A stretch of 64,000 nt of DNA from Solirubrobacterales bacterium (GCA_020438355.1 JAGQUT010000004.1:62001-126000), one strand, 5' to 3'; shown: positions 6,612-15,407, counted from the first letter of the stretch. Numbers and translations are program-made. The notes: generated from the letters alone by a model not told the origin.

Positions 6612-8594
6612 GTGGTGTCCGCCATAAATCGGGGAAGAGGGAAGGGGCCTGACATCCGGACCCTGTTTGTCGCCGTGGTGATCCTCTGCCTCGGTTTGCC
6701 TGCCGCCAGCGCCAGCGGGGCCGAGACGAGGAGCGCTGGTCAGTCCGCTGCGGCAGCTGAACTGGCCGAGAAGTACGTGCCGATCATGATGATTCGGGAG
6801 CAGGGAAAGAACCTCTGCGTGACGGATGTCGAGCAGTACCAGGTGATGAAGGTTGACGCCCTCTTCGGAAACCCCGATGTGAAGCTGATGCGGAACAACG
6901 GTAGTTCCGACTCCACTCTGATCAAGAGGGCTCCGACCCGTAACGATCTGAAGAATCGCGGGGAAGAGGTGTATCTGGACCTGCCCGGAGATCCCCTTGG
7001 CGACACCTGCATCTACGCGAGGGATTTCAACGAGATGCGAAACGACGGCAGGGCCCCGGTCGCTGTCTACGCCCACATCGCGAAAGAGAAGGGAAAGTCA
7101 GGTCTCGCTCTCCAGTACTGGTTCTACTGGTACTTCAACCAGTTCAACGATCTGCACGAGAGCGACTGGGAAGGCATGCAGATCACCTTTGACGCGAATA
7201 CCCCGGAAGAGGCCCTCAAGGAGGAGCCAACGGAGTTGATCGTCTTCCAGCATGCCGGTGGCGAGCGGGCGAACTGGACGGACGGCAAGGTCGAGAAGGA
7301 AGGCGACCATCCGGTGGTCTATCCGGCGGCCGGATCGCACGCGACGTTCTACCAATCGGCGATCTACCCGCAGAACGGTTCCCGCGGCTCCGGCGTCGGC
7401 TGCGACAACACCTCAGAGCCTCTCACCGAACTCAGGCCTGAAGCGGTCCTGCTTCCCCAACATCCGACCGACGAGGGTGAGTTCTCCTGGCTTTCTTTCG
7501 ACGGGCGCTGGGGCCAGAAGGAGAAGAGCTTCAACAACGGGCCGACAGGCCCACAGACCAAGGACCAGTGGGCGGAGCCCTTCACCTGGATGGAAGCGCA
7601 GCGTTGGTCATCGCCACGAATGCCGGGCGGCGGACTGGTCGGCCCGGAGGCCGTCAACGCCTTCTGCGGGGTAATCGCGACAGTCACCGGGGTCATGAAT
7701 CTCCAGCAGGCCGAGCCGCTGGTGGCATACGCGGTGGTCGCCGCCTTCGTTCTGATCGTGTTCCTGGTCTTCGGCTTCTCGAAGTGGAGGCCGGCGGATG
7801 CGGACCAACTCGAAGCGAAAAGGTCATACGGACAGATCGTCGGAACCAGCCTCAAGCTCTACTGGCGTCATCTATGGGCGTTTGTCGCGCTGGGGGCGGT
7901 GGCGATCCCGATCGTCGGGGGTACCCAGGCGCTTGGCGGTTGGCTCGGCGACCTTTCAGGAGGGAACGGGCTGCTGCAGTCCCTCTCGGACCTGATCCTG
8001 AGCGTTGGCAGTCCGGTTGCGCTGACTCTTGTCTCTGCGTTCGTGATCGTGTTCATAAAGGATCTCGTCCGGGGAGACGAACCAACGATTGGGGCATCGT
8101 TCGGTGGCACGAAGGCGAGGTTCTGGAGGGTCGTGATCGCAAAGCTCCTCTCGATGGCAGGGGTCTTTCTGCTCGCCCTGACGATCATCGGGCTGCCGTT
8201 TGCGCTGCGTTACCTGGTGACATGGAACTTCGTCCAGCAGGAGGTCCTTTTCACGGACCGGTCGATTCGCGAATCTTTCCGGGCCAGCACGGACCTCGTC
8301 CGCGGGCACTGGTGGCACGCGGTCCGGACCATCGTTCCTTTGTTCCTGCTGCTGACGGTGATGGGGCCGCTGCTTGGCATCTTCCTCATTTTCACCCCGC
8401 TGCCGCTGCTGCTGATCAACCTGATCGGCTCGGTGGTCTACGCGATCGTGATTCCGTTCACGACCGCTGGCACGACGCTTCTCTACTTCGACCTCCAGGC
8501 CCGGGCCGAAGCTGAAGGGGTCTTCGCAAGGCGGTCCTGGGCGTTCTGGCGGCCCCGCAAGTTCGGCCGTCGTATCGAACAGCCCGCGACCTGA
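6612..8594 (+). CDS. Secreted Vps62-like domain fused to a multi-pass membrane domain
   Basis: 660 residues starting at tandem GTG codons. A signal-peptide-like segment (LFVAVVILCLGLPAASASG, about residues 18-36) is followed by an extracytoplasmic domain of about 300 residues with ALQYWFYWYFNQFNDLHESD, WEGMQITFD and YPAAGSHATFY. These resemble the Vps62/DUF946 family. A membrane span follows near residues 370-390 (LVAYAVVAAFVLIVFLVFGF). The C-terminal 250 residues form a hydrophobic domain with about five spans, starting YGQIVGTSLKLYWRHLW, like the DUF6159/DUF4013-type membrane domains. Function is unknown; the fusion places a surface domain on a membrane anchor. It is a single gene, divergent from the MBL hydrolase gene. 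Confidence 0.75.
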   Translation: MVSAINRGRGKGPDIRTLFVAVVILCLGLPAASASGAETRSAGQSAAAAELAEKYVPIMMIREQGKNLCVTDVEQYQVMKVDALFGNPDVKLMRNNGSSDSTLIKRAPTRNDLKNRGEEVYLDLPGDPLGDTCIYARDFNEMRNDGRAPVAVYAHIAKEKGKSGLALQYWFYWYFNQFNDLHESDWEGMQITFDANTPEEALKEEPTELIVFQHAGGERANWTDGKVEKEGDHPVVYPAAGSHATFYQSAIYPQNGSRGSGVGCDNTSEPLTELRPEAVLLPQHPTDEGEFSWLSFDGRWGQKEKSFNNGPTGPQTKDQWAEPFTWMEAQRWSSPRMPGGGLVGPEAVNAFCGVIATVTGVMNLQQAEPLVAYAVVAAFVLIVFLVFGFSKWRPADADQLEAKRSYGQIVGTSLKLYWRHLWAFVALGAVAIPIVGGTQALGGWLGDLSGGNGLLQSLSDLILSVGSPVALTLVSAFVIVFIKDLVRGDEPTIGASFGGTKARFWRVVIAKLLSMAGVFLLALTIIGLPFALRYLVTWNFVQQEVLFTDRSIRESFRASTDLVRGHWWHAVRTIVPLFLLLTVMGPLLGIFLIFTPLPLLLINLIGSVVYAIVIPFTTAGTTLLYFDLQARAEAEGVFARRSWAFWRPRKFGRRIEQPAT

Positions 8595-8611
8595 AGCAAT
8601 GGAGGTCGGGG

Positions 8612-9283
8612 TCAGGCGGCGAGGATGCCGATTCCGTCACCAATCAGCTTCGCTGCGATGACCACGCAGATGACCGCCATGATCACGCCGTTGTTTCTGG
8701 CCATCGTCTCCCTGAGTCTCGTCAGCAGGCCCTCGGCGCGATCTACCATGAAGTAGTAGATGCCGACGGGTACTGAGGTCCCGATGCTGGCGATCACCGC
8801 GTACACCGCCAGGGCTACGGCCTGATCACCGGCCGGAGCGCCGGTCTGGGCGATTCCCGCTGCGGCCCCAAGCGTGAGCACCAGGTTCTTGGGGTTCACC
8901 GCGCCCAGGCCGATACCGAGGCCGATTGACCTGACCGGGTTAAAGGAGTCGACCCTGTCCATCCATGCGGGCGTCGAATCTTTGCCCGACGAGTCCTCGG
9001 CTCTCTGTCTGTACGCGACCCAGAGGAGCAGCAGGCCGAAGATGATCCGGGCGTAGCCGGTCCACACGGATGGCTCGCCACCGGAGCTGGCATCCGTACT
9101 GCTGCCCAACACGAGGAGGAGCGCTCCGAAGGCGACGAGTCCGAGAAACCATCCGAGCAGGAACGCGAATCCGTTGCGGCCACCGTGTGTGGTCGAGAGC
9201 ATCACGGTCACGGCGACGATTCCGATCGGGCTGATCGCGACTCCGACCGCGAAGGGAATGACCTGTCCGATTGCTTCTCCCAC
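8612..9283 (-). CDS. GAP family (Sap-like) membrane protein
   Basis: 223 residues with about six membrane spans, beginning MGEAIGQVIPFAVGVAISPIGIVAVTVMLST. The N-terminal Pro-Ile-Gly motif, the NGFAFLLGWFLGLV span and the C-terminal half containing NPKNLVLTLGAAAGI match the GAP family, related to mycobacterial Sap (sulfolipid addressing protein) and distantly to LysE-type exporters. The likely role is transport or surface lipid trafficking in the inner membrane; cargo is unknown. The start is a GTG placed 6 nt after TAGGCT, so it is probably leaderless. The gene is divergent from the crotonase gene, with only 31 bp between start codons. Confidence 0.8.
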   Translation of the reverse strand: MGEAIGQVIPFAVGVAISPIGIVAVTVMLSTTHGGRNGFAFLLGWFLGLVAFGALLLVLGSSTDASSGGEPSVWTGYARIIFGLLLLWVAYRQRAEDSSGKDSTPAWMDRVDSFNPVRSIGLGIGLGAVNPKNLVLTLGAAAGIAQTGAPAGDQAVALAVYAVIASIGTSVPVGIYYFMVDRAEGLLTRLRETMARNNGVIMAVICVVIAAKLIGDGIGILAA

Positions 9284-9289
9284 CGGGTC

Positions 9290-9295
9290 AGCCTA
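9290..9295 (-). promoter_or_regulatory. -10 element (TAGGCT) for GAP-family gene
   Basis: On the minus strand, TAGGCT is followed by 6 nt and the GTG at 9283. Together with TATCGT on the other strand it makes back-to-back leaderless promoters inside a 31-bp gap. Confidence 0.4.
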
Positions 9296-9301
9296 GCCGG
9301 G

Positions 9302-9307
9302 TATCGT
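9302..9307 (+). promoter_or_regulatory. -10 element (TATCGT) for leaderless crotonase gene
   Basis: TATCGT is followed by 7 nt and the ATG at 9315. There is no Shine-Dalgarno sequence. Any -35 would fall inside the divergent GAP-family coding region. Confidence 0.4.
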
Positions 9308-9314
9308 CAGCAGA

Positions 9315-10007
9315 ATGAGCACAGACCCAGGATCACTTCCCTCGCTTAGGCAGGACGGCGACGTCTTCATTCTCGACCTGGGGGAGGGCGAGAACCGTTT
9401 CAACCCGGACCGGAACGGCATCATCGAGGAGTTGATCTCCGAGGTAGAGGGTGCCCCGGCGCCCAGGGCGCTGGTCACCGCCGCGAAGGGCAAGGTCTGG
9501 TCGAATGGGCTGGACCTCGAGTGGTTCCAGGCCAACCCGGACCGGATCCAGGAGGCGCTGGATCAGACCGAGAGGCTGATCGGTCGAGTCCTCGGCCTTG
9601 GCGTTCCGACCGTCGCTGCGATCCAGGGTCACTGTTTTGCGGGCGGCGCGATGCTGGCCCTTGCTCACGACCGGCTGCTGATGCGGGATGACCGCGGCTA
9701 CTACTGCCTCCCGGAGGCCGATCTCGGCCTTCCGTTCACACCTGGCATGAATTCCCTTCTGCTTGCGAGGCTTCCCCGCCGAACGGCCCACGAAGCAATG
9801 GTCACCGGCAGGCGCTATGGGGGGCAGGAAGCGGCAGCGGCGGGGATCGTCGACCTGGCAATCCCGGAGGACGAACTTCTCGCGAGCGCCGTCGATTGGG
9901 CGGCCGGACAGGCCCCGAAGAACCCCGACACGCTGCGGGCAATCAAGCAGAGGATCTACGCGGAGACCATCGAGCTGCTCGAGACCTCGCACCCGATCGG
10001 CACTTGA
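9315..10007 (+). CDS. Enoyl-CoA hydratase/isomerase (crotonase) family protein
   Basis: 230 residues of the crotonase fold. The oxyanion-hole segments are KVWSNGLDLEWF (about residue 60) and IQGHCFAGGAMLALAHD (about residues 98-114). The short length, the SNGLDL sequence and the CLPEADLGLPF segment resemble delta3,delta2-enoyl-CoA isomerases, which move double bonds so that unsaturated fatty acids can enter beta-oxidation. Hydratase activity cannot be ruled out. No neighbour fixes the pathway. Confidence 0.8.
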   Translation: MSTDPGSLPSLRQDGDVFILDLGEGENRFNPDRNGIIEELISEVEGAPAPRALVTAAKGKVWSNGLDLEWFQANPDRIQEALDQTERLIGRVLGLGVPTVAAIQGHCFAGGAMLALAHDRLLMRDDRGYYCLPEADLGLPFTPGMNSLLLARLPRRTAHEAMVTGRRYGGQEAAAAGIVDLAIPEDELLASAVDWAAGQAPKNPDTLRAIKQRIYAETIELLETSHPIGT

Positions 10008-10036
10008 CGAGGCGGACTGCCTTCCCGCCTGGCGGG

Positions 10037-10042
10037 TAGGGT
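10037..10042 (+). promoter_or_regulatory. -10 element (TAGGGT) for small membrane protein
   Basis: TAGGGT is followed by 7 nt and the ATG at 10050. It partly overlaps a small CCCGC/GCGGG hairpin (about 10025-10037) that could end the crotonase transcript. Confidence 0.4.
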
Positions 10043-10049
10043 TCCGGCC

Positions 10050-10259
10050 ATGGCCGAGAAGCCCGCCAAGAGAAACCGTGATGGAAGCAGGATTGGCTCC
10101 AGCGAGTACGTCACCCTGGCCCTTTGTCTGATCGTTCCCCTGATCGGCCTGATCTTCGCCTTCTATTACCGCCAGGAAGGCGAAAGCTGGGCGGACCGCG
10201 CGATCATCGTCGGTTTTGTCGCCCTCTTTGTGTGGGCAGCACTGGTCCTCTTCCTCTAG
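10050..10259 (+). CDS. Small two-span membrane protein, unknown function
   Basis: A 69-residue protein with a positively charged N-terminus (MAEKPAKRNRDGSR), a first span (YVTLALCLIVPLIGLIFAFYY), a short polar loop (RQEGESWADR) and a second span (AIIVGFVALFVWAALVLFL). By the positive-inside rule both ends may face the cytoplasm. I do not recognise a family. It sits between the crotonase gene and the copper operon, with its own inferred leaderless promoter. Confidence 0.6.
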   Translation: MAEKPAKRNRDGSRIGSSEYVTLALCLIVPLIGLIFAFYYRQEGESWADRAIIVGFVALFVWAALVLFL

Positions 10260-10310
10260 CCAGTCAAGCCTGTCGGAAACCTGGCCTCCATCGGGTCATT
10301 CTGCTTGCAT

Positions 10311-10339
10311 TTGACATATACCCCATAGGGGTATAGGGT
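10311..10339 (+). promoter_or_regulatory. Promoter of the copper operon, leaderless
   Basis: A perfect TTGACA -35 (10311-10316), a 17-nt spacer and TAGGGT (10334-10339). The -10 ends 7 nt before the ATG at 10347, so transcription should start at the start codon. The spacer is almost entirely filled by the CsoR-type operator. Confidence 0.75.
10317..10335 (+). promoter_or_regulatory. CsoR-type operator (TATACCCC-ATA-GGGGTATA)
   Basis: A perfect 8-bp inverted repeat with a 3-nt centre. The TACCCC...GGGGTA core is that of known CsoR/RcnR-family operators. It lies between the -35 and -10 of the copper operon, so bound CsoR (encoded by the third gene) would block RNA polymerase, and Cu(I) would release it. 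Confidence 0.8.
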
Positions 10340-10346
10340 TAGAGCC

Positions 10347-11309
10347 ATGAACTCACTCGGGAAGCTCGCTCTCTACTTGGTCGCACTGGCGGCAGTCTTC
10401 GGTCTGGCCTTTATCGCAGGCAAATCACTGGTACCGGAAGAGACCGTTGCGACATGGACTCGAGAGGCCAACGAGAGCAGCGGACAACATGCCGAGATGG
10501 GCGAAGGCGAGACTCACGGTGAGCACGTCGCCACCCGGAAGTCCGATCGTCAACTGGCCGGCCTCTCGCTTGAAAAGGACGGCTACCGGCTGAGCACGGT
10601 TTCCGCTCCCGAACAGCCTGACGTACGCGGGGAGATGTCCTTCCGGATCGACACCCCTGAGGGCCGACCGCTCACCGAGTACACCCGGCTTCACGAGAGG
10701 GATCTGCACCTGGTGGTAGTGAGGCAGGACGGCGATCAGTACGTACACGCCCATCCGACTCTCAATTCAAAGACCGGCGTATGGACCATCCCCTGGGAGT
10801 GGAACGAGGCCGGCACCTACCGCATCTTCGTCGACTTCAGGCCCGATTCGCCCGAGGCGAAGGACAACCTGACCCTGGCCAGGAACTTCTCGGTTTCAGG
10901 GCCTTACCGACCCTCAGCCCGGCTGGTTTCCCGGACCGACACCGTCGACGGATTCGACGTGGAGCTCATGGGTTCCCTGGAGGCCGGGCAAACGCGAACC
11001 CTGACCGCTGATGTCAAGCAGGCCGGGTCCCCGCACATCGAGCTTGAACCGTATCTCGGCTCCACTGGACACCTGGTCGTACTGAGGGAAGGCGACCTCG
11101 CCTACCTTCATGCCCACCCGGCCGGGGAGCCTTCGTCCGGAGATGAAAATCACGGCGAAACGCATGAACACGCTGACTCTCAATCAGCTGGCAATCAGGT
11201 GAGCTTCGAGGTCATGGCCCCGACCCCGGGGCGGTACCTCCTGTACCTGGACTTCAAGGTCAATGGCGTGGTCAGAACCGCCCAGTTCGTCATGGAGGCG
11301 ACAAGATGA
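10347..11309 (+). CDS. Exported His-rich protein with two 'HAHP' repeats, copper operon
   Basis: 320 residues. An N-terminal uncleaved or signal segment ([20 protein letters not shown]) is followed by a Met/His/Glu-rich stretch ([11 protein letters not shown]). Two related units follow: one with [18 protein letters not shown] and [11 protein letters not shown] (about residues 110-165), and a second with [18 protein letters not shown] and [11 protein letters not shown] (about residues 235-310). A His-rich insert ([14 protein letters not shown]) lies in the second unit. The protein is probably anchored outside the membrane and binds or buffers copper. This is inferred from the His clusters, the CsoR operator and the overlapping copA gene (4 nt, ATGA). 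I do not know a named family member. Confidence 0.7.
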   Translation: MNSLGKLALYLVALAAVFGLAFIAGKSLVPEETVATWTREANESSGQHAEMGEGETHGEHVATRKSDRQLAGLSLEKDGYRLSTVSAPEQPDVRGEMSFRIDTPEGRPLTEYTRLHERDLHLVVVRQDGDQYVHAHPTLNSKTGVWTIPWEWNEAGTYRIFVDFRPDSPEAKDNLTLARNFSVSGPYRPSARLVSRTDTVDGFDVELMGSLEAGQTRTLTADVKQAGSPHIELEPYLGSTGHLVVLREGDLAYLHAHPAGEPSSGDENHGETHEHADSQSAGNQVSFEVMAPTPGRYLLYLDFKVNGVVRTAQFVMEATR

Positions 11310-13603
11310 GAAGCGAGACCCACAACAACAAGGAACGGCCGATCGAACTTGAGATCAGCGGGATGACCTGCTCCTCCTGCGCAGCGAGGATCGAGAAGAA
11401 CCTGAACCGGATCGACGGGGTTGATGCCAGCGTCAACTACGCCACCGAGAAGGCGAGGGTCGTTGCGTCTGGCGATGTTGATGTAGCCGACCTGATCGCC
11501 CAGGTGGAAGAGACCGGATACCAGGCCGCAGAGCCTGCCCGGCACGGAGGAGGAGCCCACGATCACGGGGGTCTGGCCGGCGAGGAAACCGACCACGAGC
11601 TGGACGAGCTTCGCCAGCGCATGATCGGGTCGATCGTTCTGGCCATCCCGGTGATCCTGATGTCCATGGTCGAGGCGTTCCAGTTCGAGTACTGGCAGTG
11701 GGCCTCGCTGACCCTCGCCGCTCCCGTCGTCGTGTGGGCAGCCTGGCCGTTCCACCGGGCTACCTGGCAGAACCTGCGGCACGGCGCGGCGACCATGGAC
11801 ACCCTTGTCACCATGGGAATCAGCGCTGCCTTCATCTGGTCCCTGTACGCCCTGTTTTTCGGGACCGCCGGTGAGCCGGGGATGACCCATCCCTTCGAGA
11901 TTTCGGTCTCGCCGACGGACGGTGCCGACAACATTTACCTGGAGGTTGCGGCGGGAGTCACCATGTTCCTTGTCGCCGGCCGCTACTTCGAGCTCAGCTC
12001 GAAGAGAAGGGCGAGCTCGGCGATGCGGGCCCTCCTGGAGATGGGAGCAAGCGAGGCGACGCTGCTCGTTGACGGGGTGGAGAGCACCGTCCCCGTCGAG
12101 CGGCTCCAGGTCGGCGACGAGTTCGTGGTCCGCCCGGGGGAGAAGGTCGCAACTGACGGAGAAGTAGTGAGTGGTCACTCGGCCATTGACCAGTCCATGC
12201 TCACCGGCGAATCGATCCCTGTCGAGGTCGGGCCCGCCGACGGTGTGACTGGTGCAACGGTCAACGCCGGAGGCCGCCTGGTCGTCAGGGCAACCCGGGT
12301 CGGGGCAGAGACGCAGCTGGCCAGGATGGCCAGAATGGTCGAGGACGCCCAGTCCGGCAAGGCTCCCGTACAGAGGTTGGCTGACCGTATCTCTGGTGTG
12401 TTCGTACCGATCGTCATCGGTATTGCCGTCGCGACTCTGGGTGCCTGGCTCGGAGCGGGCTTTCCGGCCGAGGCGGCGTTCACTGCTGCTGTTGCCGTAC
12501 TCATCATCGCCTGCCCCTGTGCGCTGGGCCTGGCGACGCCGACCGCGCTACTTGTCGGAACCGGTCGCGGCGCCCGGATCGGGGTTCTGATCAAGGGCCC
12601 CGAGATTCTCGAGTCGACCCGTCGCGTCGACACAATCGTCCTCGACAAGACGGGAACGGTTACTGCCGGCGAAATGGATCTGACAGCCGTTCACTCGGCA
12701 GACGGGACGGACCGTGACGAGCTGCTGAAGCTGGCGGGCTCTCTTGAAAGCTTCTCCGAGCACCCGATCGCCAGGGCGGTAGCCGATGCCGCATCCGAAG
12801 AATTCGGCGAGTTGCCGGTACCGGAGGACTTCCAGTCGATCGAGGGCAAAGGAATCCAGGGAATCGTCAACGGACATGCGCTGCTGGTTGGCAGGGCCTC
12901 GCTGGTCGAAGAGTGGTCGCAGGACGTCCCGACAGAACTCGAGGCGCTCAGGGTGCGCTCAGAGTCTGAGGGGGCGACCGTGGTCGTTGTGAGCTGGGAC
13001 GGGAGAGTCAGAGGCCTGCTGGTGGTTTCCGACACGGTGAAGCCCACGAGTCCCGAAGCAATCGCCCAGCTTCGCGGCCTTGGTCTGGAGCCGGTACTTC
13101 TGACCGGAGACAACAGGGCGGCCGCGAACAAGGTCGCATCCTTGGTCGGGATTGACAGGGTAGTCGCCGAGGTTCTGCCCGACGAGAAGGTCGATGTCAT
13201 CAAGGAACTCCAGTCGGAGGGAAGGACGGTGGCCATGGTCGGGGATGGTGTGAACGACGCACCCGCTCTGGCACAGGCCGACCTCGGACTCGCGATGGGG
13301 ACCGGAACGGACGTGGCGATCGAGACGGCTGACATCACTCTCGTCCGGGGCGACCTCAGGAGCTCCGCTGACGCGATCCGCCTGTCCCGGCGAACGCTCG
13401 GCACGATCAAGGTGAATCTGTTCTGGGCCTTCGCCTACAACGTCGCCGCGATCCCCCTGGCGGCGTTCGGGCTGCTGAACCCGATGCTGGCCGGCGCTGC
13501 CATGGCGGTATCGAGTGTCTTCGTGGTGGGAAACAGCCTGCGCCTCAGGTCATTCAGGAGTCGCGCGGGGGGAACCGCCGAGCCGAACCAGAAAGAGAAC
13601 TGA
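11306..13603 (+). CDS. copA: Copper-exporting P-type ATPase
   Basis: 765 residues of a P1B-type ATPase that pumps Cu(I) out of the cytoplasm. One N-terminal metal-binding domain has the [14 protein letters not shown] motif (Cys22, Cys25). A His/Asp-rich linker (GGGAHDHGG, about residues 83-91) follows. The actuator TGES motif, the transmembrane Cu site [12 protein letters not shown] (about residue 402), the phosphorylated Asp in LDKTGT (Asp447), the SEHPIA nucleotide-binding motif and the hinge [16 protein letters not shown] are all present. The CPC motif together with the C-terminal Asn-Val-Ala (YNVAAIPLA) and Met-Ser-Ser (AVSSVF region) residues supports Cu+ specificity. Translation is coupled to the upstream gene (ATGA overlap) and csoR follows one nucleotide after the stop codon. 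Confidence 0.95.
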   Translation: MRSETHNNKERPIELEISGMTCSSCAARIEKNLNRIDGVDASVNYATEKARVVASGDVDVADLIAQVEETGYQAAEPARHGGGAHDHGGLAGEETDHELDELRQRMIGSIVLAIPVILMSMVEAFQFEYWQWASLTLAAPVVVWAAWPFHRATWQNLRHGAATMDTLVTMGISAAFIWSLYALFFGTAGEPGMTHPFEISVSPTDGADNIYLEVAAGVTMFLVAGRYFELSSKRRASSAMRALLEMGASEATLLVDGVESTVPVERLQVGDEFVVRPGEKVATDGEVVSGHSAIDQSMLTGESIPVEVGPADGVTGATVNAGGRLVVRATRVGAETQLARMARMVEDAQSGKAPVQRLADRISGVFVPIVIGIAVATLGAWLGAGFPAEAAFTAAVAVLIIACPCALGLATPTALLVGTGRGARIGVLIKGPEILESTRRVDTIVLDKTGTVTAGEMDLTAVHSADGTDRDELLKLAGSLESFSEHPIARAVADAASEEFGELPVPEDFQSIEGKGIQGIVNGHALLVGRASLVEEWSQDVPTELEALRVRSESEGATVVVVSWDGRVRGLLVVSDTVKPTSPEAIAQLRGLGLEPVLLTGDNRAAANKVASLVGIDRVVAEVLPDEKVDVIKELQSEGRTVAMVGDGVNDAPALAQADLGLAMGTGTDVAIETADITLVRGDLRSSADAIRLSRRTLGTIKVNLFWAFAYNVAAIPLAAFGLLNPMLAGAAMAVSSVFVVGNSLRLRSFRSRAGGTAEPNQKEN

Positions 13604-13604
13604 A

Positions 13605-13910
13605 ATGAGCGAACAGGAAAGCGAACATCAACACGGCTACATCCACGACAAGGAGAAATACCTCGCCCGCCTGAAGCGGATCGAGGGACAGGCGCGCGGC
13701 ATCCACCGCATGGTCGAGGAGGAGAAGTACTGCATCGACATCCTCACCCAGATCAGCGCCCTCACCTCTGCCCTCGAAGGTGTGGCGATCGGACTTCTGG
13801 ATGAACACTTGCGCCACTGTGTCGTCGACGCCGCTCGTGAAGGCGGACCAGATGCCGACCGGAAGATGAAGGAGGCATCTGACGCCGTGGCCCGGCTGGT
13901 GAAGTCCTGA
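13605..13910 (+). CDS. csoR: CsoR family copper-sensing repressor
   Basis: 101 residues from the ATG at 13605, one nt after the copA stop (TGAAATG). The helical CsoR/RcnR fold is clear: YLARLKRIEGQARGIHRMVEE, then KYCIDILTQISAL and DEHLRHCV. The Cu(I) ligands Cys43, His68 and Cys72 have exactly the spacing (25 and 4 residues) of Cys36/His61/Cys65 in Mycobacterium tuberculosis CsoR. Apo-CsoR binds DNA and Cu(I) releases it. The operator in front of the operon is the probable target, giving autoregulation. A longer upstream start is possible but would lie inside copA. Confidence 0.95.
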   Translation: MSEQESEHQHGYIHDKEKYLARLKRIEGQARGIHRMVEEEKYCIDILTQISALTSALEGVAIGLLDEHLRHCVVDAAREGGPDADRKMKEASDAVARLVKS

Positions 13911-13981
13911 TTGAGCCAACAGCGTCGCGGATACAGGTCTAGAATCAGGCCGGGCCAACACGACTTATCAGGGAGATGCGA

Positions 13982-14443
13982 ATGACCTTCAGGGCAGTGG
14001 CAAAGAAAACGGCGATCCTTCTGGTGATGCTGATCGCGACGGCTGGTGTCGTCGCTCCGGCGACCTCGGCCAAGGCATCAAAGCCGCCAGTTCAATGGAT
14101 TGACCTCTCGGGCACCGCATCACAGCGACCCAAGCTCATCTTCTTCTCGGCAAACTCGGGGTCGCAGGTGAACTCGATCAAGTGGACCGGGTGGGGAAAG
14201 AACCGCGCCATCGGTCGTGGCACCTACCTGGTTACCTCGCCGCCACCGCCCGGTGAAGAGAACCCGACCGGCCCTGCACGCGTCGTGGTCTGGAAGCCGA
14301 TCTCCTGCGTGCCTGACTTCGGGAACCGCGAGGGCAAGAGGATCCGGATCTACCGTCACGCAAGGATGCTGCGCCCCGTCCGGGAAGGCGGCCGCAAGTG
14401 GGTGGACATCTCCGCCTTCACCGGATACCTGACCTGCCGCTAG
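13982..14443 (+). CDS. Small secreted protein, unknown function
   Basis: About 153 residues starting at the ATG at 13982, which has GGGAG six nt upstream; the ATG at 13976 is too close to that site. A signal peptide (FRAVAKKTAILLVMLIATAGVVAPATSAKA) is followed by a mature part with WIDLSGTASQRPKLIFFSANSGSQVNSIKWTGWG in segments, two Cys residues near the C-terminal half (SCVPDF and the terminal LTCR) that may form a disulfide, and YRHARMLRP. The pattern of small beta-rich secreted proteins of this kind is common in Solirubrobacterales, but I cannot name a function. A weak GCGGGG/CCCCGC hairpin (about 14461-14483) lies after the stop. Confidence 0.65.
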   Translation: MTFRAVAKKTAILLVMLIATAGVVAPATSAKASKPPVQWIDLSGTASQRPKLIFFSANSGSQVNSIKWTGWGKNRAIGRGTYLVTSPPPPGEENPTGPARVVVWKPISCVPDFGNREGKRIRIYRHARMLRPVREGGRKWVDISAFTGYLTCR

Positions 14444-14500
14444 ACGCTTTGGTTCGCTAGGCGGGGGAGTCCAGGAGCCCCGCTACTGAAGGCCGCTCGC

Positions 14501-14525
14501 GATTGTCCTGGGCGCGATCGGGTAC
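14501..14525 (+). promoter_or_regulatory. SigB-type promoter of the USP-like membrane protein gene
   Basis: GATT (14501-14504), 15 nt, GGGTAC (14520-14525) matches the GNNT-N14-16-GGGTAC SigB consensus. The -10 ends 9 nt before the ATG at 14535. Confidence 0.55.
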
Positions 14526-14534
14526 CCGGCAGGT

Positions 14535-15407
14535 ATGGAAACCGGAACCAACACAGAAGAACAGGCACCAGGCAAAGGTCGGGATTCCCATCGCGTTCTG
14601 CTGATCGCCGACGAAGTGTTCAGTGGAAGCGACCTCGCCAAGGAGCTGGAAGGCCATCTCGACGTCGAGAAGGATGAAGTCGAGGTACTGGTGATCTCAC
14701 CTGCCCTTGCCCACACGACGATTGACCAGGAACTGGGCAACGTTGACCCGGTTCTGCCCGAGACGGGCGAGCGAATGGTCGAGGTCGTGGATGAATTGAA
14801 CAGGGCAGGTTTCAGTGCCCGGGGGCAGGTTGGTGACCTTGACCCGATGATGGCGATCGGTGACGGACTTGCCCAGTTCGATGCCGAGGAGATCGTGGTC
14901 GTAGCCAACGATGACGAGAACGCGGAACCCGGCGAGGAAGGCCTCTGGGAGCGGATCGAGGGGGAGTTTCACCAACCTCTCACGATGATCAAGGTGGCTC
15001 CGGTCCCCGAAAGCGAGGTGCCCGAGATCGTCAGTTCACAGCATGCGCCCGCCAGGGACAAGACAGACGAGGAAATTGTCCGTGAGACGAGAAACGTTCC
15101 GCCGTTCTCGCGTCGCGACCTGTTGGGCATCCTGTTCGGCGTGATCGGAACGATCGCTCTGGGCTGGATTGCGGTCCTTGCTGCATCGGATGATCCTCGC
15201 GGCTCGCTTAGCGCAGCCTCCGCCGCGATCCTGCTGATCGCGATCGGTGCATTCCTAATAAACGTGGCCCACGTAGTCGGACTCGTCTTCTTTGAAAGCG
15301 TCCGCTACAAGGGCATCTGGGAGAAGTTCATGGCCCGCATGTCAATCATCGTGACCTCCTTCGGGCTGGTCATCGCGCTGGCCCTCCTGCTCCTCGACGA
15401 AATCTGA
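14535..15407 (+). CDS. USP/Rossmann-like domain protein with C-terminal membrane anchor
   Basis: 290 residues. The N-terminal half (about 18-150) has alternating beta strands and helices: RVLLIADEVFSGSDLAKELE, EVEVLVISPALA, GFSARGQVGDLDPMMAIGDGLAQFDAEEIVVVAN in segments, and FHQPLTMIKV. This resembles universal-stress-protein or Rossmann-like domains. The C-terminal third has three hydrophobic spans (LLGILFGVIGTIALGWIAVLA; AASAAILLIAIGAFLINVAHVVGLVFF; MSIIVTSFGLVIALALLLL). It is probably a cytoplasmic sensor or stress domain tied to the membrane; function is unknown. It has a SigB-type promoter and is followed after 13 nt by the PfpI gene, with which it probably forms an operon. Confidence 0.65.
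   Translation: METGTNTEEQAPGKGRDSHRVLLIADEVFSGSDLAKELEGHLDVEKDEVEVLVISPALAHTTIDQELGNVDPVLPETGERMVEVVDELNRAGFSARGQVGDLDPMMAIGDGLAQFDAEEIVVVANDDENAEPGEEGLWERIEGEFHQPLTMIKVAPVPESEVPEIVSSQHAPARDKTDEEIVRETRNVPPFSRRDLLGILFGVIGTIALGWIAVLAASDDPRGSLSAASAAILLIAIGAFLINVAHVVGLVFFESVRYKGIWEKFMARMSIIVTSFGLVIALALLLLDEI

Noticed and set aside
14520-14526. GGTACC sites as restriction or modification marks
   Set aside because: Their repeated place just before starts and the matching GNNT upstream fit SigB-type -10 elements better.
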